In this document: piece by piece, positions 52,637 through 60,582 of the stretch
How positions within the stretch are numbered: position 1 is the first letter of the stretch
How the letters are laid out: every line of letters starts with the position of its first letter
Assembly (NCBI RefSeq): GCF_007097385.1
Contig: NZ_VJZS01000001.1
Span: forward strand, 511,103 to 575,102
DNA: 64,000 nucleotides
Source: Flavobacterium sp. ZT3R18
Lineage (GTDB): Bacteria; Bacteroidota; Bacteroidia; Flavobacteriales; Flavobacteriaceae
Direction of reading: 5' to 3'
Program-made: the position numbers and the translations under genes
The notes under the pieces: model-generated
Databases searched by the model: none
What the model was told of the DNA's origin: nothing
Seen by the model: the letters and a program-made list of their open reading frames with translations, nothing else

Positions 52637-53014
52637 ATGAAAAAGTTTATTTTCACTATTGCAATATTAGGGTTTGCAATACAAGGATTTAGTCAAAATG
52701 TAGATAAAGGAAAAGCGGTTTATACTAAAACGTGTATTGCTTGCCATCAAGCAACGGGAGCTGGAATTCCTGGAGCTTTTCCGCCATTAGCAAAATCAGA
52801 TTATTTGAATGCAGATGTGAATCGTGCTATTAAGCAAGTAATCAAAGGGTCTAATGCTCCTATTACGGTAAATGGTAAAAAATACACTACAGCTATGCCT
52901 GCTCAAGCTTTGAGCGACCAACAAATCGCAGATGTACTTACGTATGTATATGCTAGTTGGGGAAATAAAAAAAACACAATTACACCTGCAATGGTGAAAG
53001 CACAAAGAAAATAA
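52637..53014 (+). CDS. Periplasmic c-type cytochrome paralogous to the NirK heme domain
   Basis: This 125-residue protein has a signal peptide (1-19, ending GFSQ) and a class I cytochrome c with heme motif CIACH (33-37) and probable axial Met87 in [26 protein letters not shown] and the TYVYASWGN...ITPAMVKAQ ending are nearly the same as the C-terminal domain of NirK upstream, so the two are duplicates. I start at ATG 52637, which restores a clean signal peptide. It is probably the soluble electron donor to NirK or NorC. Confidence 0.92.
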   Translation: MKKFIFTIAILGFAIQGFSQNVDKGKAVYTKTCIACHQATGAGIPGAFPPLAKSDYLNADVNRAIKQVIKGSNAPITVNGKKYTTAMPAQALSDQQIADVLTYVYASWGNKKNTITPAMVKAQRK

Positions 53015-53041
53015 GTATTATAAATTAAAAAAGAGGTAGAT

Positions 53042-53815
53042 ATGTTCTTTTCGAAAACTATCTGGTCAACATTTTTAGTACTAGTAACATTTGCTATTTG
53101 TGCTCAAGAAAGTCAAATGGTTCTTATCAAAAGGGGGGCTTATGTCCCCCTTTATGGTACCACAGATAAAAAACCAATAACAGTAGCCGCTTTTAAAATG
53201 GATGTATATCCTATTACCAATGCACAGTTTCTGGCATTTGTGAAAAAGCATCCAGAATATAGTCGTTCAAAAATGAAAGGAATCTTTGCTGAGAAAAGTT
53301 ATTTAGCCCAATGGCAAAATGATTTTGACTATGGAAAGACTAATTTGAGCAACGCGCCTGTAACAAATGTTTCTTGGTTTATTGCTAAAAAATATTGTGA
53401 ATGTCAAGAAAAACGCATGCCTACCATGGACGAATGGGAATATGTAGCGATGGCCGATGAAAAACGTGTTGATGCTCGATCAAAAGAAGAGTTTAATAAG
53501 TATATTTTATCTTGGTATGAAAAGCCCAAAACCTATGTAAATCCAGTCGGGAAAACCTTTAAAAATTATTGGGGAGTATATGATATGCATGGATTAGTTT
53601 GGGAATGGACCTCGGACTTTAATAGCATTTTCTTATCGGGAGAATCTAGAAAAGACAAAGATACGGATAAGAATCTTTTTTGCGGAAGCGGCTCCATAAA
53701 CGCATCCGACTTAATGAATTATGCAGCTTTTATGCGTTATGGTTTTCGAGCCAGTTTAAAAGCGAATTATGCCTCTAGAAACTTAGGTTTTCGTTGTGCA
53801 AAAGATTTGAAATAG
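53042..53815 (+). CDS. nirV: NirV-like formylglycine-generating-enzyme-fold protein
   Basis: This 257-residue protein has a signal peptide (about 1-21, ending CAQE) and a SUMF1/FGE-sulfatase-like domain: MDVYPITNAQFLAFVKKHPEY near 51-71, APVTNVSWFIAKKYCECQEKRMPT (in parts, about 103-126), GVYDMHGLVWEWTSDF near 178-193, and the closing NLGFRCAKD. The fold is common, and active-site Cys of true formylglycine enzymes are not all present. NirV proteins next to nirK are established in many denitrifiers, which supports the name. Its precise job in NirK maturation is not known. Confidence 0.85.
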   Translation: MFFSKTIWSTFLVLVTFAICAQESQMVLIKRGAYVPLYGTTDKKPITVAAFKMDVYPITNAQFLAFVKKHPEYSRSKMKGIFAEKSYLAQWQNDFDYGKTNLSNAPVTNVSWFIAKKYCECQEKRMPTMDEWEYVAMADEKRVDARSKEEFNKYILSWYEKPKTYVNPVGKTFKNYWGVYDMHGLVWEWTSDFNSIFLSGESRKDKDTDKNLFCGSGSINASDLMNYAAFMRYGFRASLKANYASRNLGFRCAKDLK

Positions 53816-53842
53816 TGCTGAAACAATTTTAAATAGAAAAAT

Positions 53843-54442
53843 ATGAAAAAATTAATTTTAGGAGTGATATTGATATTCTCTGCATTACAAAGCTGTAATA
53901 CAAAGGTAGATGCGCAAGTTTCATCAAAAACAAAAAAAATATCTGAATTGTCAATTTACAATTTGCCTTCTAAATGGACCAATCAAAATGGTCAAGATAT
54001 CGAAATGAAAGATTTGAAAGGGAAAGTCTTAGTAATGGTTATGATTTATACTTCTTGTAAATCGGCTTGTCCAAGATTAGTTGCCGATATGCGAAATATC
54101 GAATCCCGTTTGCCAGAGAATATCAAGGGTAATGTAAAATTGGTTTTGGTCAGTATTGATCCCGAGGTAGATACTCCCGAGCGATTAAAAGCATTTTCTA
54201 TCGAAAATAAGATGGAAACAGACCAATGGATTTTCCTCCGTTCTACCGAAGAAAATACGAGAGAATTTGCAGCTGTATTGTCCGTGAATTATAAAAAAGT
54301 CTCACCTATGGATTTTTCACATTCCAATATCATAAGCGTTTTTAATGCCGAAGGAGAATTAGCCTATCAACAAGAAGGTTTGGGAGTAAACTCAGATGAA
54401 ACCATCAAAAAAATAACTGAAGAAGCGGTTAAACTTAATTAA
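53843..54442 (+). CDS. SCO1/SenC-family copper chaperone lipoprotein
   Basis: This 199-residue protein has a lipoprotein signal (ALQSC, Cys17) and a thioredoxin-like SCO domain. Copper ligands are the CKSAC motif (about 72-76) and the His in MDFSHSN near 157-163. SCO proteins deliver copper to cupric enzymes or reduce their thiols. Placed after nirK and nirV, it probably loads copper into NirK. Only 27 bases separate it from nirV. The call is firm on family; the partner is inferred. Confidence 0.9.
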   Translation: MKKLILGVILIFSALQSCNTKVDAQVSSKTKKISELSIYNLPSKWTNQNGQDIEMKDLKGKVLVMVMIYTSCKSACPRLVADMRNIESRLPENIKGNVKLVLVSIDPEVDTPERLKAFSIENKMETDQWIFLRSTEENTREFAAVLSVNYKKVSPMDFSHSNIISVFNAEGELAYQQEGLGVNSDETIKKITEEAVKLN

Positions 54443-54454
54443 AAAATTACTAAA

Positions 54455-55726
54455 ATGAAGATGTTTAAAAAAATGGCACTGACTGTTATAACAATGGTCA
54501 GTATGAATACTTTCGCCCAAGAGTTTGATGCTAATTTACAAATTAGGCCTCGTTACGAATTTAGAAATGGGTATAAAGCACCAATACCCTATGGAGAAAT
54601 TCCAGCTCAGTTTATATCCAGTAGAACACGGTTGAACTTAAACTTCAAGCAAGATAAGTTCGTTACTAAACTGACCATGCAAAATGTTCGTGTTTGGGGA
54701 GATGTCCAAACCACTGCAAAATCAGATGTGAACAGTATTGAATTATTCGAAGCTTGGGCGCAATACAATTTCAACGAAAACTGGAGTGCCCGTTTAGGTC
54801 GCCAAGTGATTTCGTATGATAATCAACGTATTTTTGGTGAAATAGATTGGTTGCAACAAGGACAAAGCCATGATGCAGCTTTGGTAACGTATAAAAATAA
54901 AAAAAGCCAATTGGATCTGGGGTTAGCTTATAATGCCAATGGAGAAACGGATTTTGCAACAAATTATACATTGAATTACAAAGCCATGCAATATGCTTGG
55001 TACCATACCGAATTGGGTAAAATAAACATGAGTTTGTTGTTTTTAAATACGGGTTACGAAAATAAACTAACCGCACCAATCCCAACACCGCTTCCTGAAT
55101 TGAAAGTAGATTACATGCAAACTTTTGGGACTTATATGAATACCAAAGGGAAAAAATGGGATGCCAATCTTTGGTTCTATGGACAAACAGGGAAAAGTAA
55201 TACGCTTAATGTAAGTGCCTATGATGCTGCCATTAATTTTAATTATGCTTTAACCGATAAATTTAAAGCAGGTCTTGGGTATGAGTTCTTATCTGGAAAA
55301 AGTCAAGCTAGTACCAGTACAGATATTAAATCATTCTCCCCTTTATTTGGAACGAATCATGCTTTCAATGGATACATGGATTATTTTTATGTAGGGAATC
55401 ATAAAAATTCTGTAGGGTTGCAAGATGCCTTTTTGAAATTTAGTTACACAAACAAAAAATGGCAGTTTAATTTAATGCCTCATGTATTTAACGCTGCCAA
55501 TACGGTTTTGGATGCCAATAAAAATGAAATGAGCAATTATCTAGGAACAGAAATCGATTTTACAACGAGTTATGCCGTTCATAAATATATCAATGTTACT
55601 GGTGGTTACTCTCAAATGTTTGGAACCGATACCATGCAAAGACTGAAAGGTGGCGATACAGATCACACCAACAATTGGGCATGGGTTATGATTAATGTGA
55701 ATCCTCAGATTTTTTCTTTTAAATAG
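54455..55726 (+). CDS. Alginate-export-type outer-membrane beta-barrel
   Basis: This 423-residue protein has a signal peptide (about 1-21, ending TFAQ) and a barrel domain of the alginate_exp family: LQIRPRYEFRNGYKAP, SSRTRLNLNFKQDKFVTKLT and LFEAWAQYNFNENWSARLGRQ near 45-125, then repeated amphipathic strands to a short C-terminus (NPQIFSFK). Such barrels in Bacteroidetes denitrification loci may pass nitrite or other anions. It begins 12 bases after the SCO gene and ends at a terminator, so it is the last gene of the nirK operon. The substrate is an inference. Confidence 0.8.
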   Translation: MKMFKKMALTVITMVSMNTFAQEFDANLQIRPRYEFRNGYKAPIPYGEIPAQFISSRTRLNLNFKQDKFVTKLTMQNVRVWGDVQTTAKSDVNSIELFEAWAQYNFNENWSARLGRQVISYDNQRIFGEIDWLQQGQSHDAALVTYKNKKSQLDLGLAYNANGETDFATNYTLNYKAMQYAWYHTELGKINMSLLFLNTGYENKLTAPIPTPLPELKVDYMQTFGTYMNTKGKKWDANLWFYGQTGKSNTLNVSAYDAAINFNYALTDKFKAGLGYEFLSGKSQASTSTDIKSFSPLFGTNHAFNGYMDYFYVGNHKNSVGLQDAFLKFSYTNKKWQFNLMPHVFNAANTVLDANKNEMSNYLGTEIDFTTSYAVHKYINVTGGYSQMFGTDTMQRLKGGDTDHTNNWAWVMINVNPQIFSFK

Positions 55727-55748
55727 GGTTGTTATTCTTGTATTGAAA

Positions 55749-55772
55749 AAGGAGCTTCTGTGAGGCTCCTTT
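55749..55772 (+). terminator. Terminator of the nirK operon
   Basis: AAGGAGC (55749-55755) pairs with GCTCCTT (55766-55772), with A-run before and T-run after. It ends nirK through the barrel gene. Confidence 0.8.
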
Positions 55773-55800
55773 TTTTTGTTTTTTAGAATTTTAAAATTTT

Positions 55801-56037
55801 TTAGAGTTCTGTAATCCACTCAGAATCTTCTTTGTCCAGTTGTTCTTCAGAAATGTCATTTTCAAATTTTATATCTTCGTCGCTTTCTTTTGCCATTTCC
55901 AATTCATTTTCATTTAAGTGGAGAATCTCATTTGGATCAACGGGTTGAAGTAAGTGTACAATTTGCTTTAGCAACTCAACATCATCGACAGATTTTAGTT
56001 TATCAATTATCTTTTGTTTTAATTCTAAAGTATTCAT
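55801..56037 (-). CDS. Orphan antitoxin-like protein (duplicate of 56435-56671)
   Basis: This 78-residue acidic protein, MNTLELKQKIIDKLKSVDD..., ends EEQLDKEDSEWITEL. It is clearly paralogous to the antitoxin at 56435-56671: both share LELKxxIxDKLKSV, DxNEIxHLNExEL and QLDKEDxEW. No toxin gene lies beside it. Upstream bases 56038-56090 also match 56672-56725, and the downstream hairpins are alike, so a segment was duplicated and the toxin lost. It may still neutralise the neighbouring toxin. Confidence 0.65.
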   Translation of the reverse strand: MNTLELKQKIIDKLKSVDDVELLKQIVHLLQPVDPNEILHLNENELEMAKESDEDIKFENDISEEQLDKEDSEWITEL

Positions 56038-56141
56038 AACGTGTGGTTTTGAATAGTAAAGTTACGGAAATGGAAAATGATTAATTGGTTTAATGCAATG
56101 TTTTTAAATAAAATAAGGAGTTTCAATTTGGAGCTCCTCTT

Positions 56142-56453
56142 TTATGATTTCTTTAGAATTTTAAAAAGTTTATTTGGGTTTTGTCGGTTGTCCCAAAAAG
56201 CGACAACGATTAATTTTTTCTCGGTGGTTTTGTAATAAATGTTATAATGACCCAAAGTAGAAGTTCTAATATCCTTGTAGTCGGTAGTAATGAAACTTTC
56301 AGGATTTTTGATTAGAAATTGTACTCTTTCCCGTATTTTAAAAATTAGTTTTTCAGAATAGGTAGAAGATTTATTTCGTTTTGTCCAATAATTTAATATT
56401 TTTCTCCTTTCCCGAACGGCGGTATCAGTCCAGATTACTGTTGTGACAACCAT
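56142..56453 (-). CDS. RelE/ParE-type toxin
   Basis: This 103-residue basic protein with the ParE/RelE fold has TDTAVRERRKILNYWTKRN near the N-terminus (helices), IRERVQFLIKNPES in the centre, TSTLGHYNIYYKTTEKKLIVVAFWDNRQNP near the end (in parts), with the YNIYYK strand and WDNRQNP signature. It would be a gyrase inhibitor or ribosome-dependent RNase; the sequence does not decide which. It overlaps the antitoxin stop by 19 bases, the usual antitoxin-toxin arrangement. The module call is good. Confidence 0.8.
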   Translation of the reverse strand: MVVTTVIWTDTAVRERRKILNYWTKRNKSSTYSEKLIFKIRERVQFLIKNPESFITTDYKDIRTSTLGHYNIYYKTTEKKLIVVAFWDNRQNPNKLFKILKKS

Positions 56454-56671
56454 TCTAAATCTTCTTTGTCCAATTGTTCTTGCGAAATAACTCTTCCTGC
56501 TTTTATATCTTCCTCACTTTCTTTTACCATGTCTAATTCATATTCATTTAAGTGGTAAATTTCATTTTTATCAACAGTCTTGAGTAAAGCCATTATTTTC
56601 TTTAACAAGCTGGCATCCTCTACGGATTTTAGTTTGTCAAATATTTCTAATTTTAATTCTAAAGTACTCAT
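56435..56671 (-). CDS. Antitoxin of the RelE/ParE module
   Basis: This 78-residue acidic helical protein starts MSTLELKLEIFDKLKSVEDA at ATG 56671; a longer frame to 56695 is possible. The C-terminal half is rich in Glu/Asp (ESEEDIKAGRVISQEQLDKE), as expected for the toxin-wrapping part of antitoxins. Its stop overlaps the toxin start by 19 bases. A TAACTTTG box on the minus strand about 25 bases upstream is a consensus promoter. Its paralogue lies at 55801. Confidence 0.75.
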   Translation of the reverse strand: MSTLELKLEIFDKLKSVEDASLLKKIMALLKTVDKNEIYHLNEYELDMVKESEEDIKAGRVISQEQLDKEDLEWLSQQ

Positions 56672-56749
56672 AAATAGTATGGTTTTGAATAACAAAGTTA
56701 AGGAAATGAAAAATGATTATTTGTTTTTATTGAAAATTTTTGAATAAAA

Positions 56750-56776
56750 AAAGGAGTCTCAATTTGAAACTCCTTT
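56750..56776 (-). terminator. Terminator of the ATPase-nuclease pair
   Basis: AAAGGAGT (56750-56757) pairs with ACTCCTTT (56769-56776), A/T-rich on both sides. It lies just after the stop at 56783 on the minus strand. Confidence 0.75.
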
Positions 56777-56782
56777 AAAATA

Positions 56783-57289
56783 TTACTCAAATGAAATATA
56801 ATTACTTTCGGAAAATTCGGAGTCATACTGCTTAAATAAAATTTTTCTTGCTTGATCCCCAGTTTTAATAATTCTTGAGTTGGATTTAAAACAGATTTGA
56901 GAAAAAACAGTTATTGAAGAAAATTCCATTTTTGATTTGTAAAATTCAATAGTGGCAATCAATTGTTTTATTGCATCTTTTCGCTCTTTATTTCTACTTC
57001 TAGGTTTGACATCTTTTGATTCTACAAAATAAAGATTGTTGTTCTCAAATAAAACCCAATCACATTTTTTGGATACTTCGTTTTTCATTATGGAGAATTC
57101 ATTTTCTAGAAGTAAAATTTCTTTTGAATTGTTATTCTCTAAACAAAGATTCCAATATTCTTCTTCAAATTTGAAGCTTGTTACAGCATCTTTAATATCC
57201 TCAAGGTAGTAAACGGAATCATTTAGTATTTTGTAGCAAGTGTCTTTTTCTAAATCTGGAAAATGAGCTAATAATTGTTCAATTGTCAT
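56783..57289 (-). CDS. PD-(D/E)XK-like putative nuclease, partner of the ATPase
   Basis: This 168-residue protein is not assigned to a named family by me. Its centre has D77 in KKCDWVLF, then E90-S-K92 in YFVESKDVK, matching the D-x(n)-E-x-K active-site pattern of PD-(D/E)XK nucleases; the flanking WVLF and LYFVE read as the expected adjacent strands. The N-terminus is a helical start with HFPDLEKDTCYKIL. The gene overlaps the ATPase by 4 bases (ATGA), so they are made together. I infer a nuclease effector of a two-gene defence-like system. Confidence 0.5.
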   Translation of the reverse strand: MTIEQLLAHFPDLEKDTCYKILNDSVYYLEDIKDAVTSFKFEEEYWNLCLENNNSKEILLLENEFSIMKNEVSKKCDWVLFENNNLYFVESKDVKPRSRNKERKDAIKQLIATIEFYKSKMEFSSITVFSQICFKSNSRIIKTGDQARKILFKQYDSEFSESNYISFE

Positions 57290-58542
57290 AAATCCAGTAA
57301 CTTATCAAATTCATCAGAAAAAGCATCCGAAACAGTATCAATCATATTTTCTTTGATCTGTCCCAACTTGTCATCCATTATTAGTTTAGCTTTCCCGTTT
57401 TTTAACTCATAAGCAATAAAGTTTTTGGGGTCAAGCCACGATTCTTTTTTAATTATTTTGTTGACTTCATGTGGTTTACTTTTTCCTTTCTCAAAAGCCA
57501 AAAGCAAATTGTTAATGGATGCTAAAACAAAAGGGCTGTGAGTAGTCAAGATTAAATTTTTTCTATCAAACAAACAGTTTTTGACTAAATATTTAATCAG
57601 TTCGTGTTGCGCTTTTGGATATAAATTTAGTTCTGGTTCTTCTACTACAAAATTAAAATTATATTTTTCCTTTAATAATTTTGAATATTCTACTAACAAC
57701 AAAATAGGAACTACAGATTGTAATCCAGAAGCTGATTCTAATAAATCTACTTTTTCTGTTTCATTATGATAGATGTAAGAGGATTTTCCTTCTCTCTTGT
57801 ATTTTATTTTTTTATCAATGATACTTAAGGGCAATTCTTTGATTGTATGAATTGCTTTTTCATATTCCTGACCACTGTTCAAAAGATGCTTAGGAATTTG
57901 AACGTTATTGTTTATCAAACCTAAAGTGTTTTCTGCAATTATATGCAAAAAGTTCCTTTCTGAGGGAATATAGAGTGAGTCGAATTTCACATTTACACCA
58001 TATTCAATTAGTAAGTTTTCATAATAATTAAGATATTTTGATATTGGGATTTTGCCATTACTCTCGAAATTCAATTCATTATTAGTGAAGATGTTTAATC
58101 TGTCGATGATTTCATGAATAATTAGTGTTTTGTGATTTCGATTTAATTCTAAGTCATTTATGATTAAATCTCTAAAGCTTTTGTTTCTTTCCTCATTTGA
58201 ATTACTGGTTTTTATTTTTTTAACAAACTGATTTTTTAGTATTTCTCTTGGATTGACTTTTGTACAACTATTTTTTTCAAGGTAAAAACTATATTTTCCT
58301 TTTTTATAATTAATTATACTGTTTTCTTTTAATAAAGAAAGCATATTATATTTTTTTAACTCTTCTTCAAATGTTATTGTGTCATCTCTTCTAAAATTTT
58401 CATCCTCAAAAATCGAAAGTAACTTAGCCAAAGTACTCTTCCCAGAAGCTTGGGCCCCAATAAAAGTAACCATTTCTCTAACTTCGATTTTAATATCTTT
58501 TAGAGGACCGAAATTTTTAACAATAAGTTTTGCTCTTTCCAT
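57286..58542 (-). CDS. OLD/AAA15-type ATP-binding protein
   Basis: This 418-residue SMC/OLD-like ATPase has Walker A GAQASGKST (29-37), signature ESASGLQS near 268-275, Walker B VVEEPELNLYP near 296-306 and H-loop LTTHSPFV near 332. The middle (about 60-260) is a long helical/variable insertion, as in OLD-family proteins. It lacks a fused TOPRIM domain, so nuclease activity would come from the downstream partner. A terminator separates it from lysS, so it is transcribed on its own. Similar ATPase-effector pairs occur in anti-phage systems such as Septu or PARIS; this one matches neither by partner type. Confidence 0.8.
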   Translation of the reverse strand: MERAKLIVKNFGPLKDIKIEVREMVTFIGAQASGKSTLAKLLSIFEDENFRRDDTITFEEELKKYNMLSLLKENSIINYKKGKYSFYLEKNSCTKVNPREILKNQFVKKIKTSNSNEERNKSFRDLIINDLELNRNHKTLIIHEIIDRLNIFTNNELNFESNGKIPISKYLNYYENLLIEYGVNVKFDSLYIPSERNFLHIIAENTLGLINNNVQIPKHLLNSGQEYEKAIHTIKELPLSIIDKKIKYKREGKSSYIYHNETEKVDLLESASGLQSVVPILLLVEYSKLLKEKYNFNFVVEEPELNLYPKAQHELIKYLVKNCLFDRKNLILTTHSPFVLASINNLLLAFEKGKSKPHEVNKIIKKESWLDPKNFIAYELKNGKAKLIMDDKLGQIKENMIDTVSDAFSDEFDKLLDL

Positions 58543-58571
58543 TTTTCAAAATTAAGGAAATAATTTATAAT

Positions 58572-58601
58572 ACAAAAGGAACCCAATTGAGTTCCTTTTG
58601 T
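58572..58601 (-). terminator. Terminator of lysS
   Basis: CAAAAGGAAC (58573-58582) pairs perfectly with GTTCCTTTTG (58591-58600). It lies just past the lysS stop on the minus strand. Confidence 0.8.
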
Positions 58602-58628
58602 AAAGTTATGTTTTTATTCGTAATATAT

Positions 58629-60338
58629 TTACTCCTTCAATCGACAAGCCTTTACATCTCCATCAACAACAACCTCAGTCATTCCAAGAGTCGATAAATT
58701 TTTCATCGCTTTGTCCCATTTTTTACCGCTCAATTCCGATTTGACTTTCAATAAACCAAAATTCATTTGGTTGTTATTGGCTTGCAAAATTGCCACAATA
58801 ACTTTCTCTTCGTCTTCCAATTCAATTTGAACTTGTTTTTTCTCCGGACGCATTTGCGGGAAAAACAACACTTCCTGAATAGACGAATTGTTCGTCAAGA
58901 ACATCATCAAACGATCCATTCCAATTCCTAAACCAGACGTTGGTGGCATACCGTATTCTAATGCTCTCAAGAAATCCTCGTCAATCGTTCCGGTAGCTTC
59001 ATCATCTCCTTTTTCTGCCAAACGCATTTGGTCTTCAAAACGCTCTCTTTGGTCAATTGGGTCATTCAATTCAGAGTAAGCATTGGCAACTTCTTTACCG
59101 CAAACCATTAATTCAAAACGTTCTGTCAAATCTGGATTGTCACGGTGTTGCTTGCAAAGCGGAGACATTTCTTTTGGGTAATCCGTGATAAATGTTGGCT
59201 GAATGTAATTTCCTTCGCATTTCGCTCCAAAAATCTCATCAATCAATTTCCCTTTACCCATCGTTTTGTCCACATCAATTCCCATGCCTTTTGCAGCATC
59301 AAAAAGTTCCGCTTCGCTTTTACCCGAAATATCAAAACCAGTAAAATGTTTGATAGAATCCGTCATGGTAACGCGGGCGTAAGGTGCTTTGAAGTTGATT
59401 TTATGTTCGCCAAAAGTGGCCTCACTCGTACCATTTACACCAATAGCGCAATGTTCCAATAAGTTTTCGGTAAAATTCATCATCCAGTTGTAGTCTTTGT
59501 AGGCTACATATATTTCCATAGCGGTAAATTCCGGGTTGTGGGTTCTGTCCATCCCTTCGTTACGGAAGTTTTTAGAAAATTCATACACACCATCAAAACC
59601 ACCAACAATCAATCTTTTTAAATACAATTCATTCGCAATACGCATATACAAAGGAATGTCCAAAGCGTTATGATGCGTCATAAATGGTCTTGCCGCAGCT
59701 CCCCCGGGAATTGGTTGCAAAACGGGAGTCTCTACCTCAAGATATCCTTTGTCGTTAAAGAACGAACGCATCGAGTTAAACAATTTTGTTCTCTTGATAA
59801 ACGTCTCTTTAACGTGGTCATTCACAGTCAAATCTACATAACGACGACGGTATCTTTGCTCAGGATCGGAGAACGCATCGTGAGTTTTTCCGTCGGCATC
59901 AATTTTTACCACAGGAAGTGGTTTCAAGGCTTTCGCCAAAACCGTCAAACCATAAATATGAACGGAGATTTCGCCTACTTGCGTTTTAAAAACCGTACCG
60001 CGAACCCCAATAAAATCCCCAATGTCCAATAATTTCTTGAAAACCACATTGTACATCGTTTTCTCCTCATCATTCGAAATATCGTCTCTAGAAACATAAA
60101 CTTGAATACGTCCTTCGGCATCTTTCAATTCCGCAAACGAGGCCTTTCCCATGATGCGCTTACCCATCAATCTACCTGCTAAAACCACTTCCTTACCTTC
60201 GTACTTCTCGAAATCTGCAAGGATTTCGCTCGTATAGGCGGTAGTGATAAATTCGGCTGCTGGATAAGGCTCAATGCCCAAATTGCGTAATTCTGTGAGT
60301 GCTTCTCTACGTAAGATTTCTTGTTCTGATAAGGCCAT
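58629..60338 (-). CDS. lysS: Lysine--tRNA ligase LysS
   Basis: This 569-residue class II aminoacyl-tRNA synthetase has an N-terminal OB-fold anticodon domain (about 60-165; VVLAGRLMGKRIMGKASFAE) and catalytic class II motifs: motif 1 around NDKGYLEVETPVLQP, motif 2 FRNEGMDRTHNPEFTAMEIY near 262-281, motif 3 GLGIGMDRLMMFL near 478-490. A C-terminal extension of about 70 residues after FFPQMRPEK is usual in Bacteroidetes. It is an essential housekeeping gene and marks chromosomal rather than plasmid DNA. The call is firm. Confidence 0.97.
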   Translation of the reverse strand: MALSEQEILRREALTELRNLGIEPYPAAEFITTAYTSEILADFEKYEGKEVVLAGRLMGKRIMGKASFAELKDAEGRIQVYVSRDDISNDEEKTMYNVVFKKLLDIGDFIGVRGTVFKTQVGEISVHIYGLTVLAKALKPLPVVKIDADGKTHDAFSDPEQRYRRRYVDLTVNDHVKETFIKRTKLFNSMRSFFNDKGYLEVETPVLQPIPGGAAARPFMTHHNALDIPLYMRIANELYLKRLIVGGFDGVYEFSKNFRNEGMDRTHNPEFTAMEIYVAYKDYNWMMNFTENLLEHCAIGVNGTSEATFGEHKINFKAPYARVTMTDSIKHFTGFDISGKSEAELFDAAKGMGIDVDKTMGKGKLIDEIFGAKCEGNYIQPTFITDYPKEMSPLCKQHRDNPDLTERFELMVCGKEVANAYSELNDPIDQRERFEDQMRLAEKGDDEATGTIDEDFLRALEYGMPPTSGLGIGMDRLMMFLTNNSSIQEVLFFPQMRPEKKQVQIELEDEEKVIVAILQANNNQMNFGLLKVKSELSGKKWDKAMKNLSTLGMTEVVVDGDVKACRLKE

Positions 60339-60413
60339 TTTATGCTGTTTTTAAGTGTGCAAAGATAGTCTTTATGTCTTGAAATTGCAAAACCCTAAAA
60401 ATGATTTTTTAGC

Positions 60414-60432
60414 TCCCTCTCTTTTGGAGAGG
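60414..60432. repeat. CCCTCTC hairpin repeat
   Basis: CCCTCTC (60414-60420) pairs with GAGAGGG (60426-60432), followed by CGGGGGGTGAGG. It is a dispersed Bacteroidetes-type intergenic hairpin. The rest of 60339-60582 shows nothing else. Confidence 0.5.
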
Positions 60433-60582
60433 GCGGGGGGTGAGGTTCTTTTTTTAGAGCATAAATTTTGCGAAAAATAGAACTAAAAAAAGTTTGTAAT
60501 TTTCACCGGAATTGTACTGCCTAGATTAGTTTCTATGTATTGAAAATTGATGTTTTTCAATCAAAATGCAACAGTACATCGT

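Noticed and set aside
54771..55088. Minus-strand frame opposite the outer-membrane barrel gene
   Set aside because: It is a shadow of a well-supported gene with a signal peptide and family motifs.
60339..60582. Search for tRNA genes around lysS and elsewhere
   Set aside because: No cloverleaf with a GTTCRA-type T-loop and matching acceptor stem was recognised by eye; a tRNA scan would settle it.
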